NCBI GenBank assembly: GCA_021228405.1
Contig: JAJQRF010000005.1
Span: forward strand, 124,001-188,000
Direction: 5' to 3'
Source of the DNA: Pyrinomonadaceae bacterium
GTDB taxonomy: Bacteria; Acidobacteriota; Blastocatellia; Pyrinomonadales; Pyrinomonadaceae
DNA: 64,000 nucleotides
Positions within the stretch are counted from its first letter, which is position 1, and each line of letters starts with the position of its first letter. The notes under the pieces are model-generated. The model had not been told where the DNA came from. It was given only the letters and a program-made list of their open reading frames with translations, and did no database searches. The translations under genes and the position numbers were made by a program. Below are positions 45,249-54,538 of the stretch, in pieces.

Positions 45249-46386
45249 CCGCCGCTTGCGGAAGTGTTTCGTCGATCTTTTTCTTCACACGGATATTTTC
45301 GAGTTCGCTTACGTTTATCAATCCCTCGGAGGCGGCGTGAACCGCCGCAAATTCGGTGTCTTCGGCTAAAATCAACTGCACCTTCGATTTCGCGACCCCG
45401 GCGATCAATTCGTTGAGTTTCTCAATATTTTCGGCTTCCTTGCGGATACTCCGGATATAAATATTTTTGATTCGGTCGGGATGCCTTTTCACGATCTCGG
45501 CGTAAATCTGCGGATCGCTCTCGCCGTTGTCGCCGATCAGGACGAATTGTAAATGCGGGTAAGTGTCGAGAATTTTTTCGATGCTTTCGGTCTTGTGCGT
45601 CGCGTGATCGGACGAATTAAAGATCGTGTGATTGCCGAAATCCTTGAGAAAAAGTGCGCCGCGCGGGATGTCGTGAATCTTCAAAAACTCGGTCAGAAAC
45701 GGGTAGAGGTTCCACGGACTGGACGAAACGTAAAAGATCGGGTTATTTTCGTCCGTCAAACCTTTGCGCAAGGCACGGTAAAACGCTGAAACGCCTTCAA
45801 ACGGAACGCGTGTGTGTTCGTTGTTGAGCGCGACCGTCAAAAGCATTTTCAGTTTGTTGGTCACATTCGTCGCGATCACGGTGTCGTCCAGATCGCTGAT
45901 AATACCGAAACGCGCCGTCGGCGGCGGCACGATGACCTGACCCGTATTTTTTGAAATTTCGCCGTTCTTTTGTGCCGGGGAAAGAAGTTCGAGTTCGACT
46001 TCGTGATAGAGCAATTCGACGTTTTCGATCTCGAAATCTTCGATCTCTACTTCAAAATAGCCTTCGTCGTCCGCCGTAAATTCCTCTTCGATGTTGCGAA
46101 ATTTGGCTCTGACTTTTGCAAATGGAACTTCGTCGGTCGCAAAGCGGCGGTATAAATTGGCGAGATTGCGGCGTTTTCCGTCGGTTTGGGTGGCAATAAT
46201 GTCATCTTTTTTCTCAAAAACCCGCCCGCGTAAAGTGATCTTCCGGTTCGTTCCGTAACCGAGAAAAGGAAAGATGACGAGAGGTTTTTCATAACCCTTT
46301 TTCTGTTTCCACCTGATCCGTAAGGAATCGGAAATCTTATCCATTTTCTCGATAAGATCGGATATTTTCGCTTTCCAACCTGCCAT
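45229..46386 (-). CDS. App1-type phosphatidate phosphatase domain protein
   Basis: 385 aa of the DUF2183 (App1 catalytic) family. The HAD-like core has GIISDLDDTVIATNV (about 171-185) with the DxDxT nucleophile motif, SSPWNLYPFLTEFL, LKDFGNHTIF, and LIGDNGESDPQIYAEIVKRHPD (about 290-310). In yeast the homologue dephosphorylates phosphatidic acid; bacterial members are presumed lipid phosphatases. N-terminal beta domain about 40-150. No membrane helix is visible. Its neighbours belong to the stress cluster, and it may act on envelope lipids. Confidence 0.88.
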   Translation of the reverse strand: MAGWKAKISDLIEKMDKISDSLRIRWKQKKGYEKPLVIFPFLGYGTNRKITLRGRVFEKKDDIIATQTDGKRRNLANLYRRFATDEVPFAKVRAKFRNIEEEFTADDEGYFEVEIEDFEIENVELLYHEVELELLSPAQKNGEISKNTGQVIVPPPTARFGIISDLDDTVIATNVTNKLKMLLTVALNNEHTRVPFEGVSAFYRALRKGLTDENNPIFYVSSSPWNLYPFLTEFLKIHDIPRGALFLKDFGNHTIFNSSDHATHKTESIEKILDTYPHLQFVLIGDNGESDPQIYAEIVKRHPDRIKNIYIRSIRKEAENIEKLNELIAGVAKSKVQLILAEDTEFAAVHAASEGLINVSELENIRVKKKIDETLPQAAETEKAS

Positions 46387-46446
46387 AATCTACCTTCAAG
46401 TTTATAACAGTTGAATTATGACAATCCAATTCGGCGGAAAATAATT

Positions 46447-46536
46447 AACCGCAGATGCGGCAGACGAACGCGGATTTATTAAAGGATTTATCATCCTTAA
46501 TTTTTTATCTGCGTCTATCCGCCTCTATCTGCGGTT
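46447..46536. repeat. Word-type inverted repeat between App1 and GlsB genes
   Basis: AACCGCAGAT (46447-46456) and ATCTGCGGTT (46527-46536) are exact complements, with further CGCGGAT/ATCCGC words and a small AAGGAT-ATCCTT hairpin inside. Similar to 13226-13314. Confidence 0.7.
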
Positions 46537-46566
46537 GGATAAAATGAAATACCTGCTGAATCGTCT

Positions 46567-46827
46567 TTACGTTCGGACGAACAAATACCTGTAAATCACA
46601 AGCAGAATGACCGCGCCGATAACGGACATTATGAACCCTGCCGCGTATGCTTCGCCGCCCCAGAGAGTTCTGCCGATCATAGTTCCGAGAAATGCTCCGG
46701 CGACACCGATCAACGCCGTAATCAGCCAGCCGAGCGCGCCGCTCGAAATCGCTTCGCGTCCGGGAATCAGCAATCTTGCGATCGCGCCGATAATCAAACC
46801 AACCAACAATTGCCAAATTATACTCAT
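46567..46827 (-). CDS. GlsB/YeaQ/YmgE family membrane protein
   Basis: 86 aa with three hydrophobic helices (about 5-20, 31-53, 62-82) and Gly-rich motifs GLIIGAIARLLIPGRE and GALGWLITALIGVAGAFLGTMIG. This is the transglycosylase-associated or general stress family found in many bacteria, induced by stationary phase or acid. It follows the YggT-like gene by 24 bp on the same strand, and the three genes 46567-47608 look like an operon. Confidence 0.92.
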   Translation of the reverse strand: MSIIWQLLVGLIIGAIARLLIPGREAISSGALGWLITALIGVAGAFLGTMIGRTLWGGEAYAAGFIMSVIGAVILLVIYRYLFVRT

Positions 46828-46851
46828 ATTTACCTCTCTTTATTCCTATTT

Positions 46852-47373
46852 TCAGATGGTCGTTTTGCGATGTGCGAAAACCCGCAAAAGCCCGTTAATT
46901 GCCAGATGCAAAACCATATACGCAACGATTGCGATGATGATCGGCAAAGCCAACGTAAAGCCGTCCTTAGTCGGACTCGGCACGATTCCCGCAAAAGGCG
47001 CGTAGAAAATTCCCGTTGCGGTTTTGATGAATTTTACAAAACCCGCACTTTCTCTCGCCGCAAAAAGTTCGAGCAAAAGACGGATCGCCAAAAGGCTGTA
47101 GACCACGAAAAAGACGTAATCCACGATCTGCGAAACACGCGCGAGAACTCTTCCACGCTCGACTTCCCTTTCTGTTTCGGCAACTTCAGAAACCGCTTTG
47201 CTTCGCATATCCTTCGCCAAATCTTCGACATATTCGTTCTGCGAAGCGGTCGAATACGCGGCTTTTGAAGCGATCTGCGCGTCAACGTCCGATTGCACGC
47301 TCGATTTTACGGCTTCATAATTTGCGACTCTCTGCGCTTCGTCGTATGCAAGTTTGTTATCAACCATTGACAT
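46852..47373 (-). CDS. YggT-family membrane protein, 173 aa
   Basis: Start chosen at ATG 47373, just after AGGAAGG (a second ATG six bases later is equally possible); the frame upstream is shared with the next gene. Residues 1-80 are a charged helical domain, followed by helices about 88-108 and 135-165 with PFAGIVPSP and LPIIIAIVAYMVLHL, matching YggT (PF02325) in the membrane half. It may take part in osmotic or envelope stress. Confidence 0.8.
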   Translation of the reverse strand: MSMVDNKLAYDEAQRVANYEAVKSSVQSDVDAQIASKAAYSTASQNEYVEDLAKDMRSKAVSEVAETEREVERGRVLARVSQIVDYVFFVVYSLLAIRLLLELFAARESAGFVKFIKTATGIFYAPFAGIVPSPTKDGFTLALPIIIAIVAYMVLHLAINGLLRVFAHRKTTI

Positions 47374-47608
47374 TCGCCTTCCTGTTTTTATCGTTCTTTG
47401 CTTCCTCTCTGCCGTGTGCCGTTTCGTTTTTGTCAACGCTTCCGGCAATGTCCCGATCATCGGGATTTCCCTTGCTTTCGTCGCCGCGCCGCATCTCACG
47501 CTGGATTTCGTCGCCGTCCTTCTGGCTCGCTTCGTCCGAAAGTTTTTTGGAATCCCAACCCTCGCGCTGTTTTCCTTCCTTCGTCTGATTTGAATTCTTT
47601 AAATTCAT
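47360..47608 (-). CDS. Small charged hypothetical protein, 82 aa
   Basis: Strongly hydrophilic (Lys, Glu, Asp, Asn, Gln) with no hydrophobic core: SKKLSDEASQKDGDEIQREM, GNPDDRDIAGSVDK. It is like disordered stress or hydrophilin-type proteins. ATG at 47608, 14-bp overlap with the next gene, GAGGGCAGG upstream as a weak ribosome-binding site. The overlap and operon position support it as real. Upstream to 47757 there are two small hairpins (near 47660-47715). Confidence 0.65.
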   Translation of the reverse strand: MNLKNSNQTKEGKQREGWDSKKLSDEASQKDGDEIQREMRRGDESKGNPDDRDIAGSVDKNETAHGREEAKNDKNRKANVNG

Positions 47609-47759
47609 AAAATATAAACCTGCCCTCTGCTCGTCGATATTGGTTAAATTCTGATAGTTTAGAGCCCCTTCTTGAGAAGGCTCTCTGCTTAGGTATTGCC
47701 GCCTGAAGGCAGGACTCTAAACGCTTGAAAAATCTATGAAAAAATCTATGAAACGGTTT

Positions 47760-48266
47760 TTAGTCCGTCAAACCGTCGCGTTTTTCGAGAATGTCGCGGA
47801 GCCACCATTCCTGTTTTTCGTGAATCTGCACGAAACGCGTGAAAACGTCCGCCGTTCCCGGATCGTCGCCTTCGTCGGCTTTTTTAATTGCGGCGCGCAT
47901 CTCCTTTATGATCGTGTTCGAGTTCTTATTTCCCTCGGCGATCATCGAACGCAGATCGGTCGCTTTTCCGGCTGAACCGATCGAAGCGGTTTCCAAAAAT
48001 TCTTCCATACGTGAAACCGGACTTTGCCCGATCATACGGATTCTCTCCGCCATTTCGTCGATGGTTTCGTAGACTTCGGTCGCAAACTCATCGAATAAAA
48101 GATGCAGATCGCGGAACAAAGGTCCGAAGGTCTGCCAGTGATAATGTTTATAATTCAAATAAAGAATAAATGCGTTTGCAACCTGCTTTTGCAGACTGAT
48201 AACGATCTCGTCATTCGGTTTGTTATGCTCGGTCACTTTCTTTGCGGCTGATGCTTTTTGTGCCAT
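47760..48266 (-). CDS. dps: Dps family ferritin-like DNA protection protein
   Basis: 168 aa, four-helix ferritin-like monomer of a dodecamer that oxidises and stores iron and binds DNA in starved cells. Ferroxidase residues are in NYKHYHWQTFGPLFRDLHLLFDEF (His, Asp, Glu, about 38-61). The Lys-rich N-terminus (QKASAAKKVTEHNK) matches DNA binding. A sigma-54 type promoter lies 62 bp upstream. Confidence 0.95.
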   Translation of the reverse strand: MAQKASAAKKVTEHNKPNDEIVISLQKQVANAFILYLNYKHYHWQTFGPLFRDLHLLFDEFATEVYETIDEMAERIRMIGQSPVSRMEEFLETASIGSAGKATDLRSMIAEGNKNSNTIIKEMRAAIKKADEGDDPGTADVFTRFVQIHEKQEWWLRDILEKRDGLTD

Positions 48267-48327
48267 AAAAATTCCTCTTAAATTTTGTATTGATTGAATA
48301 TTCGTAAAACTTACAAACGGCGTTATT

Positions 48328-48343
48328 ACAATAATCGTGCCAA
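48328..48343 (-). promoter_or_regulatory. Candidate sigma-54 promoter of dps
   Basis: Minus strand reads TTGGCACG-ATTA-TTGT (-24 and -12), consensus except for TTGT in place of TTGC. Sixty-two bases upstream of the dps ATG. Confidence 0.68.
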
Positions 48344-48379
48344 TATTTTGTGTATCGTTTTAAGACAAAATGAAAATAA

Positions 48380-48408
48380 AAAAAGTGAACCCGAAACCGG
48401 GTTCACCG
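48380..48408 (-). terminator. Terminator of the glycine-zipper gene
   Basis: GTGAACCCG and CGGGTTCAC form a hairpin (48384-48405) followed on the minus strand by T7. Confidence 0.88.
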
Positions 48409-48434
48409 TCAAAAAGGATAAATTATACTGCAAT

Positions 48435-50396
48435 TTATCTGACAGAATTGGGAGCCGAAGCCGTCAGCGAAAACTCCGTGCCTTGTCCGAGTTCGATATT
48501 ATCGCGTCCTTGCAGAATAACCGTTCCGGCACCGGCACCGGCACCGATCGCCGCACCGACTGCCGCACCCTGTCCGCCGCCCGCAATCGCGCCGATAATA
48601 GCCCCGAGAGCCGCGCCGATTCCGGCACGCGTCACGGTTTTCGTCGTCTGATTGCTGTCACGCACCGCGCCTTCGTTGTTAATACTGACGTTGTCGCCGT
48701 TTGCCGCTCTGACCGAATCGATCAAGCCCGCGAAACGATAGGTTTGTCCGTTTCTCAAACGAATCGAGTCAAATTCGAGCGAAATTTGTGCACGTCCCGA
48801 AACACGACCCGATTTCTCGGCGTTTGCCACGCGACCTTCGATAATTGCGCCGTTATACTGCGACGGCGAAGTCACCTCGAGCGAAAAACGGTCGCCGTCC
48901 TGCGAATTTCTCGTGTCGATCACGCCGTTCAAACGCGCCGTCAATTTCGTTCCGTTCGGAATTACAAAATCTCTCGAATTGCTTCCTGTGTTGTTATTCC
49001 AATTTCCGCCGTTGTTCATATCCGACCAACGCGCAACGTTGTCGGTTTTGTCGTAAATGCTTTGAACGGTCACGGTTTCGTTGCGGTTTTCGAGATAAAC
49101 ACGTCTTACGACCCGCAATTGCCCGTTGCTCAAAGGCAGGAAATTAACATAAAAATCATTAATGCGATCGCCTTCCGTCGTGATGGCGATGCCGTCATAA
49201 CTGTTTACCGCACTGACACGAATCGTTCTGCCGTTCGGCAAAGTTTCGGTTCGGGTCGAGCCGTCTGCCTGAAACGTTACCTGCGGTGAAAGCGAAGATG
49301 CGACGGTAATCGAAGTTCCGCGTCTTTCGAGCGCGAGCATATCCGGCGCGGTCAAACGTCTTTCGAGATTACGGCGTATGTTTTCACGCTGATTTCCCGT
49401 GTAATAACGGTTGATCGTGCTGTCGACGATCGATGATACATCGTCCGATTGACCGGCGTTCAAACGATAAGTTCCCGTCAAGTCCGCTCTTGAATTGTTG
49501 CCCGGATAATTTGTTCCGTTTCCGTCCCAGTTCCACGAAACATTATAATATCCAGACAGAGTGTTCAGATCGTTTCTGATCGCCGTCCATTGTGTTTCGA
49601 CGGTCGAGTCTAGCCGATAATCGCGCATAAATCCGTCAATATACACGGCACGATTCAAAACTTCCTGCACATCTGCCGCAGTCGAACGGCGACCGTTGAA
49701 GTTTTCTCTCAAACGGTCTGTCGCGCTCTCAAAGTCGTTAACATAATTGTTTACTGCATCTTCACTGCGCGTATTGTTGATGTAGCTCCGGTCGAGCGCA
49801 CTGCTCAGATCGCGGCGATACGAATCCGTTCGCGTTTCAAGACGTGCTAAAAGCGAACGCACCGTGCTGTCGGAAACACGGTAAGGAACGCCTCCGGTCG
49901 ATGGATAATTAGGATTCGTCGGATAATTCGGGTTCGTCGGATATGAATTGTTCCAATTCCACGAAACGCTGTAATAATTTGCAAGCGTGTTCAGATCGTT
50001 TCTTAAATTATTCCACTGATTTTGCGATGCCGCCGTCAAACGGTTCTCGCGCATAAAACTGTTGATAAAAGACGCGCGATTCAGCACTTCGCTGACATCT
50101 CCGCTGACCGAACGGCGATTATCGAAATTTCTTCTCAGATTATCGGTCGCATTTTCAAAATCGGTCACGTATCCGATAATTCTGTTTTCCGCTTCCGTAT
50201 TGTTCAGACTACTGCGGTCCAGCGCAGTGTCCAAACTTCTCCGGTAGCTGTCCGATCTGGTTTCGATTCTCGTAAGCAAAGTCCGGACTTGCCGATCCGA
50301 AACTCTATACGGATTTTGAGCCGTAACGACCGTTACCGCTGAAAAAAATAATGTAAATAATATTATGGCGTAAAAATTTTTAATTTGTTTCTTCAT
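48435..50396 (-). CDS. Secreted two-repeat protein with glycine zipper
   Basis: 653 aa with a signal peptide (about 1-27). Two tandem ~120-residue helical domains (about 31-148 and 171-293) share YRVSD..VR.LL.R.ETR.DSYRR, EVLNRA..I..FMR and W..(I/L)RNDLNTL..YY.VSWNW. Next comes a beta-rich segment (about 300-570) and a C-terminal glycine zipper (GAALGAIIGAIAGG, about 602-630). Such zippers insert into or associate with membranes. It has a perfect sigma-54 promoter. Function likely at the cell envelope; the duplication is unusual. Confidence 0.85.
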   Translation of the reverse strand: MKKQIKNFYAIILFTLFFSAVTVVTAQNPYRVSDRQVRTLLTRIETRSDSYRRSLDTALDRSSLNNTEAENRIIGYVTDFENATDNLRRNFDNRRSVSGDVSEVLNRASFINSFMRENRLTAASQNQWNNLRNDLNTLANYYSVSWNWNNSYPTNPNYPTNPNYPSTGGVPYRVSDSTVRSLLARLETRTDSYRRDLSSALDRSYINNTRSEDAVNNYVNDFESATDRLRENFNGRRSTAADVQEVLNRAVYIDGFMRDYRLDSTVETQWTAIRNDLNTLSGYYNVSWNWDGNGTNYPGNNSRADLTGTYRLNAGQSDDVSSIVDSTINRYYTGNQRENIRRNLERRLTAPDMLALERRGTSITVASSLSPQVTFQADGSTRTETLPNGRTIRVSAVNSYDGIAITTEGDRINDFYVNFLPLSNGQLRVVRRVYLENRNETVTVQSIYDKTDNVARWSDMNNGGNWNNNTGSNSRDFVIPNGTKLTARLNGVIDTRNSQDGDRFSLEVTSPSQYNGAIIEGRVANAEKSGRVSGRAQISLEFDSIRLRNGQTYRFAGLIDSVRAANGDNVSINNEGAVRDSNQTTKTVTRAGIGAALGAIIGAIAGGGQGAAVGAAIGAGAGAGTVILQGRDNIELGQGTEFSLTASAPNSVR

Positions 50397-50470
50397 TTTC
50401 GTCCCTCTGTTCGATTATTTGCAAGATAGGGGAAAGCCGGGAAAAATCTTGCATTACATATGATATGAGT

Positions 50471-50488
50471 TGGCAAGAAACGTGCCAA
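50471..50488 (-). promoter_or_regulatory. Sigma-54 promoter of the glycine-zipper gene
   Basis: Minus strand reads TTGGCACG-TTTC-TTGCCA, a full consensus match (GG at -24, GC at -12), 75 bp upstream of the start codon. Confidence 0.85.
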
Positions 50489-50568
50489 TGCTTTATTTTG
50501 CTATAATTTATAAGGTTATTTGGTGAAAAGAAGTTAAAAATAACAGAAAGTCGTATTCTTTCGATACA

Positions 50569-52398
50569 CTACTTCGTTAAATCATTCATAAGCGGTAATT
50601 TAACGGTAAATTCCGAGCCTTCGCCGCGACCTTTGCTGTTTACTTCGATAGTTCCGTTATGAAGATTGAGAATATGCTTTGAAATTGCCAAGCCGAGTCC
50701 CAAACCGCCGTATTCTCTTGTGTTCGGAGTATCAGCCTGTTTATAGCTTTCAAAAATATAAGGCAGAAATTCCGAATCGATCCCGCGTCCGTTGTCTTTA
50801 ATCTCAAAACATACCAGACCGTTTTTATGTGAAACTTTTACCTTTATTTTTCCACCTTTCGGGGTAAATTTAAGGGCGTTGGAAAAAAGATTGTTAATGA
50901 CCGTCTTGAGTTTTTCGGCATCGCCCGAAACGAACGCTTTCTCCGCGTCGCTCTCTTTCGATAAGATGATCTCGTTCTCTTCCGCGACGGATTTATTTTC
51001 CTCGAAAATCTCTTCGACCAGTTTCTGGAAATCTACTTTATCCTCGCGAAAATCGGTATTTTTCGAGATTATCTCCGAATATGTGAGAAGCTGTTCGACG
51101 AGCTTTGCCTGAAGCCGCAGATTTTTGTCTATCTTTGAAAGCGCAAGATCGCGGGTCTGCTTGGAAATATCGTCCGATTTGATAATGCGCGTCCAGCCTG
51201 CGATCGTATTCAAAGGCGTTTTCAATTCGTGCGAAACGATTGCAATAAACTCGTCCTTTGCGCTGTTTGCTTCTTCGGCGATCTTACGGGCTTTGCTTTC
51301 GTTTTCAAATAAAATCTCTCTTTCCGCTTGCAGGTCGTATAAATCCGAAGCATAGTTTTGCAGTTTTTCACGTGAGATCGCTTCCCAATAGGTCATCCCG
51401 AAAAGAAGAAAACTGAAACAAATGCCGCAGAAAAATATCAAAGGAGTCCAAACTATATTGGATTGCTCGCCGAACGACGGCAGAGTGTAAAATTCGACGA
51501 TCCACTGCCGCCCGGCAACTTCCACGATTTCTCTCGTGATATAGGTTTCATTACCGAAACGCGTATAAGCTTCTATTTCCGAATGTTGTGTTTCGGCTAA
51601 CAGATTTTGCGGAAGTATTTCGTTGTCGTAGAGCCTGATGGCAATGTCCTTATCACGTGAATTATCGTAAATCTCGTTCAAAAAATTACGGGCGCGAAAC
51701 GGGCTGTAAACGTATCCGCGCAGATCGGAAATGCGTTTTTGAAAGAGTTCGGGCGTTTGATTGTTTTTATAAATCGGCAGGTAGATCAAAAATCCTTCCT
51801 GCGCGTCCTCATCTTTTTCCTGAATCAAACGCACTTTTCCCGTTGCGACGGGTTTGCCTGTGTCGCGTGCGCGTTCGAGGGCGATGCGCCGATTTTCCTC
51901 GGTTGACATATCGAAACCGAGGGCGCGCTGATTCATTTCCGTCAGCGGAAAAAGATAGACGATTGCCTGCCTTTCAGAACTTGAAGATTCGGGAAAAACC
52001 CGAAAACCGGCAACACCTTCCGCTCTGATCTTATTTTCAAAGGCGGCTTTTTCTTCACCAATAAAGGATTGTGTAAAACCGATGCCCTGAACCCCGGTAT
52101 AATTATTTTCCAGATCGAGGCTGTTGACGTATTTGGAAAACTTTTCGTTATTCATTTCTGTCGAGGCTTCGACGAATCCGCGCGTTCCTTTGAGCAAGGC
52201 GATATAAAGGTTGACACGGTTTTCGATTGCCGATTTCAGACGTTTCGATTCATTTGTAAAACGGGCGATGTCCTTATTTCTCGAACTCGTGTAAAAAATA
52301 TAGGTAATACCGATACTGAGCAAAATTAAAACAGCAAGAACCAGATAAGATAAATTGTATATCTTGGATTTTGGTATTTTTCTCAATTTACTGCTCAT
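50569..52398 (-). CDS. CHASE-domain sensor histidine kinase
   Basis: Start at ATG 52398 (the TTG at 52434 lacks support); 609 aa. A membrane helix (about 12-33), a ~280-residue periplasmic CHASE domain (NYTGVQGIGFTQSF, FEN...EG.AGFRVFPES), a second helix (about 320-340), a coiled-coil linker, then HisKA with FIAIVSHELKTPLNT (phospho-His) and HATPase with NALKFTP, DNGRGI and GGLGLGLAISK. No receiver domain. It lies beside the NtrC-family regulator and is its likely partner, though not in one operon (a divergent small gene lies between). Confidence 0.9.
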   Translation of the reverse strand: MSSKLRKIPKSKIYNLSYLVLAVLILLSIGITYIFYTSSRNKDIARFTNESKRLKSAIENRVNLYIALLKGTRGFVEASTEMNNEKFSKYVNSLDLENNYTGVQGIGFTQSFIGEEKAAFENKIRAEGVAGFRVFPESSSSERQAIVYLFPLTEMNQRALGFDMSTEENRRIALERARDTGKPVATGKVRLIQEKDEDAQEGFLIYLPIYKNNQTPELFQKRISDLRGYVYSPFRARNFLNEIYDNSRDKDIAIRLYDNEILPQNLLAETQHSEIEAYTRFGNETYITREIVEVAGRQWIVEFYTLPSFGEQSNIVWTPLIFFCGICFSFLLFGMTYWEAISREKLQNYASDLYDLQAEREILFENESKARKIAEEANSAKDEFIAIVSHELKTPLNTIAGWTRIIKSDDISKQTRDLALSKIDKNLRLQAKLVEQLLTYSEIISKNTDFREDKVDFQKLVEEIFEENKSVAEENEIILSKESDAEKAFVSGDAEKLKTVINNLFSNALKFTPKGGKIKVKVSHKNGLVCFEIKDNGRGIDSEFLPYIFESYKQADTPNTREYGGLGLGLAISKHILNLHNGTIEVNSKGRGEGSEFTVKLPLMNDLTK

Positions 52399-52571
52399 TG
52401 TTTTTGTAATACACAAACCTTTAGTTCTGAACAACTAACGCAATGAGTATGCCTTAGCTATCTCTTTAATTTTCGTGTGTCTTATATGCGGTGTATGTAT
52501 TGATTAATTACATTTTTTTAATACACCGCTCGATTTTTGTCTTAAAAATGTAAAAAATATAAGATTTTTTA

Positions 52572-52586
52572 TGGCACTTTAATTGC
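52572..52586 (+). promoter_or_regulatory. Sigma-54 promoter of the 55-aa membrane protein
   Basis: TGGCACT-TTAA-TTGC on the plus strand, 53 bp upstream of the ATG at 52639. Inverted words GCGGTGTAT (52488-52496) and ATACACCGC (52521-52529) upstream could be an enhancer site. Confidence 0.8.
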
Positions 52587-52638
52587 TTTGAGTTTCACTG
52601 ATTTATTAAAAATTTATAATCAAAGGAGATTTATTAAA

Positions 52639-52806
52639 ATGTCAGAAGAAAATTCAACCGGAAGTAATCTAATTTGGGCAATCGCTATGATAATCATTGT
52701 CGCGATCATCGCCGGAGCACTTTATTACAGCGGATTTCTCGGCGGCACCAAGAAAGAGAAAATCGATATTAATATCAGCGCACCTTCTGCTCCGAATTCC
52801 AGATAA
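52639..52806 (+). CDS. Small single-helix membrane protein, 55 aa
   Basis: ATG at 52639 after AAAGGAG. Residues 10-31 form one membrane helix (LIWAIAMIIIVAIIAGALYY), followed by a basic-acidic tail. No family recognised. It is divergent from the CHASE kinase and convergent with the NtrC regulator; its sigma-54 promoter and its own terminator make a stand-alone unit likely controlled by this regulator. Confidence 0.85.
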   Translation: MSEENSTGSNLIWAIAMIIIVAIIAGALYYSGFLGGTKKEKIDINISAPSAPNSR

Positions 52807-52826
52807 AATTTTCTAACATACTATCT

Positions 52827-52860
52827 AAAAGAGGTTCTTTATAAAGAACCTCTTTTTTTT
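52827..52860. terminator. Strong bidirectional terminator
   Basis: AAAGAGGTTCTTT and AAAGAACCTCTTT form a 13-bp perfect stem with flanking A and T tracts, serving the 55-aa gene and the convergent regulator gene. Confidence 0.95.
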
Positions 52861-54379
52861 AATATTTATCCTCCAGATTATGACGTTTTATCATCCCGTA
52901 AAGACGCGGACGGTATAATCCCAAAAGATTTGCGGCGGCTTGTTTATTGCCCTTCGTTCTTTTTAAGGCGGCGGAAACAACCACGTTTTCCAATTCGTTG
53001 AAAACGTCCTTCTGTGCTTCATCATCTTTCGGCTCAGGCAGTTTATCAACGATAAATTTTCCGATCTCTTCAAATAATTGTTCCTCGGAAAGATGCGTCG
53101 TATGGAAAAAATTCTCTCCGTTTGCGGCAACGCTGACTGCCGCAGGTCGGCTCACTGCCGAGGCGACCGCGACGTTTTCCATCCGGTTCAAATCACTGAA
53201 ACTAAACGCACTTTCCAGATTTTTCGGAATGTTCAGATTCGTGATTCTTTCGCCTTTGCTCAATAAAACCGCTCTTTCGACGACGTGCTGAAGCTCGCGC
53301 ACGTTTCCGCGCCAGTTATAATTCAGCATCTGATCGTAAGCTTCCTGCGAAAATCCCATTTCGTCGCGATTATATTTTTCGGAATAAATTTGCAGGAAAT
53401 GTTCGGCAAGCATCGGCACGTCTTCCATCCTGTCGCGCAAAGGCGGAATTTTTATTTCAATGGTATTGATTCTGTAATATAAATCCTCACGCAGATTTCC
53501 GTCTTGAATGGCATCGAAGGGATTTCGGTTCGTTGCGGAAATCAGCCGGAAATCAACTTCCTGCGGTTTGTCGCTTCCGACGCGGTAATAAATTTTTTCC
53601 TGTAGAACACGCAATAATTTAGGTTGCAGATCGATCGGCATTTCTCCGATTTCGTCTAAAAGCAAACTTCCCGTGTTCGCCTGTCCGATAAATCCGACCT
53701 TGTCTGCGTGTGCACCGGTAAATGATCCTTTCACGTGCCCGAAAAGCTGTGATTCGATCAAATCCTTCGGCAATGCCGAACAATTTACCTTAACGAAAGG
53801 TTTCTTTGAGCGATGACTTTTGTAGTGAATGGCGTTGGCGATGACTTCTTTACCTGTTCCCGATTCTCCGAGTATCAAAATATTTGCGTCGGAATCGGCA
53901 ACGTTTTCGATGATCTCGAAAACTTCCTGCATCGAACGGCTTCCGCCGATGATTCCTTCATATTCCGAACGGCTCGAAAGTTTTCCGCGCAGTTCTTTGA
54001 TTTCTAAATTTTGCTGTTTTCTCTCGACCGCTTTTTCGATCAGGACGAGCAGTTCTTCAAACTCGACCGGCTTTTGAAAATACCAGAAGGCTCCGGCTTT
54101 GGTGGCTTCGATGGCTTTTTCTGTCGAGCCGAAACCGGTAATCATAATGATTTCGGTGTTCGGCGATTGAGCTTTTGAACGTTTGACCATCTCGATCCCG
54201 CTGATGTCGGGAAGATTAAGATCGGTCAGGATAATGTCGTATTCTTTTTCCTGTATAAAATTAAGTCCTTGTGCGCCGTTTTCGGCGATCGATGTTTGAA
54301 ACCCTTCAGCTTCCAGTTGGAATTTCAACAGATCGAGCGTCGCTTTGTCGTCATCAATGACCAATGCTTTATATGCCAT
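52859..54379 (-). CDS. NtrC-family sigma-54 response regulator
   Basis: 506 aa: REC domain with acidic pocket and phospho-Asp in DIILTDLNLP (about 53-62), AAA+ domain with LGESGTGKE (Walker A, about 173-181), GSFTGA loop (the GAFTGA-type sigma-54 contact) and LLLDEIGEMP (Walker B), and a C-terminal Fis HTH (about 480-506, AANLLGLYRPRLYGMI). All residues for sigma-54 activation are present. Neighbouring sigma-54 promoters (48328-55394) make it the probable activator. Confidence 0.93.
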   Translation of the reverse strand: MAYKALVIDDDKATLDLLKFQLEAEGFQTSIAENGAQGLNFIQEKEYDIILTDLNLPDISGIEMVKRSKAQSPNTEIIMITGFGSTEKAIEATKAGAFWYFQKPVEFEELLVLIEKAVERKQQNLEIKELRGKLSSRSEYEGIIGGSRSMQEVFEIIENVADSDANILILGESGTGKEVIANAIHYKSHRSKKPFVKVNCSALPKDLIESQLFGHVKGSFTGAHADKVGFIGQANTGSLLLDEIGEMPIDLQPKLLRVLQEKIYYRVGSDKPQEVDFRLISATNRNPFDAIQDGNLREDLYYRINTIEIKIPPLRDRMEDVPMLAEHFLQIYSEKYNRDEMGFSQEAYDQMLNYNWRGNVRELQHVVERAVLLSKGERITNLNIPKNLESAFSFSDLNRMENVAVASAVSRPAAVSVAANGENFFHTTHLSEEQLFEEIGKFIVDKLPEPKDDEAQKDVFNELENVVVSAALKRTKGNKQAAANLLGLYRPRLYGMIKRHNLEDKY

Positions 54380-54538
54380 AATTTTAGCTTTGCATTCCCT
54401 TTAATTTATTTGATTGTATCAGACCTAAAAACAGATTAATAAACTTCATCTGCGATTTTTCTTTATAAACGGAAAGAGGCAAGCCCCCTTTAACTTACCT
54501 CTTTCATGATGTCCACGCTCCCCGATTATTGATAGGAT

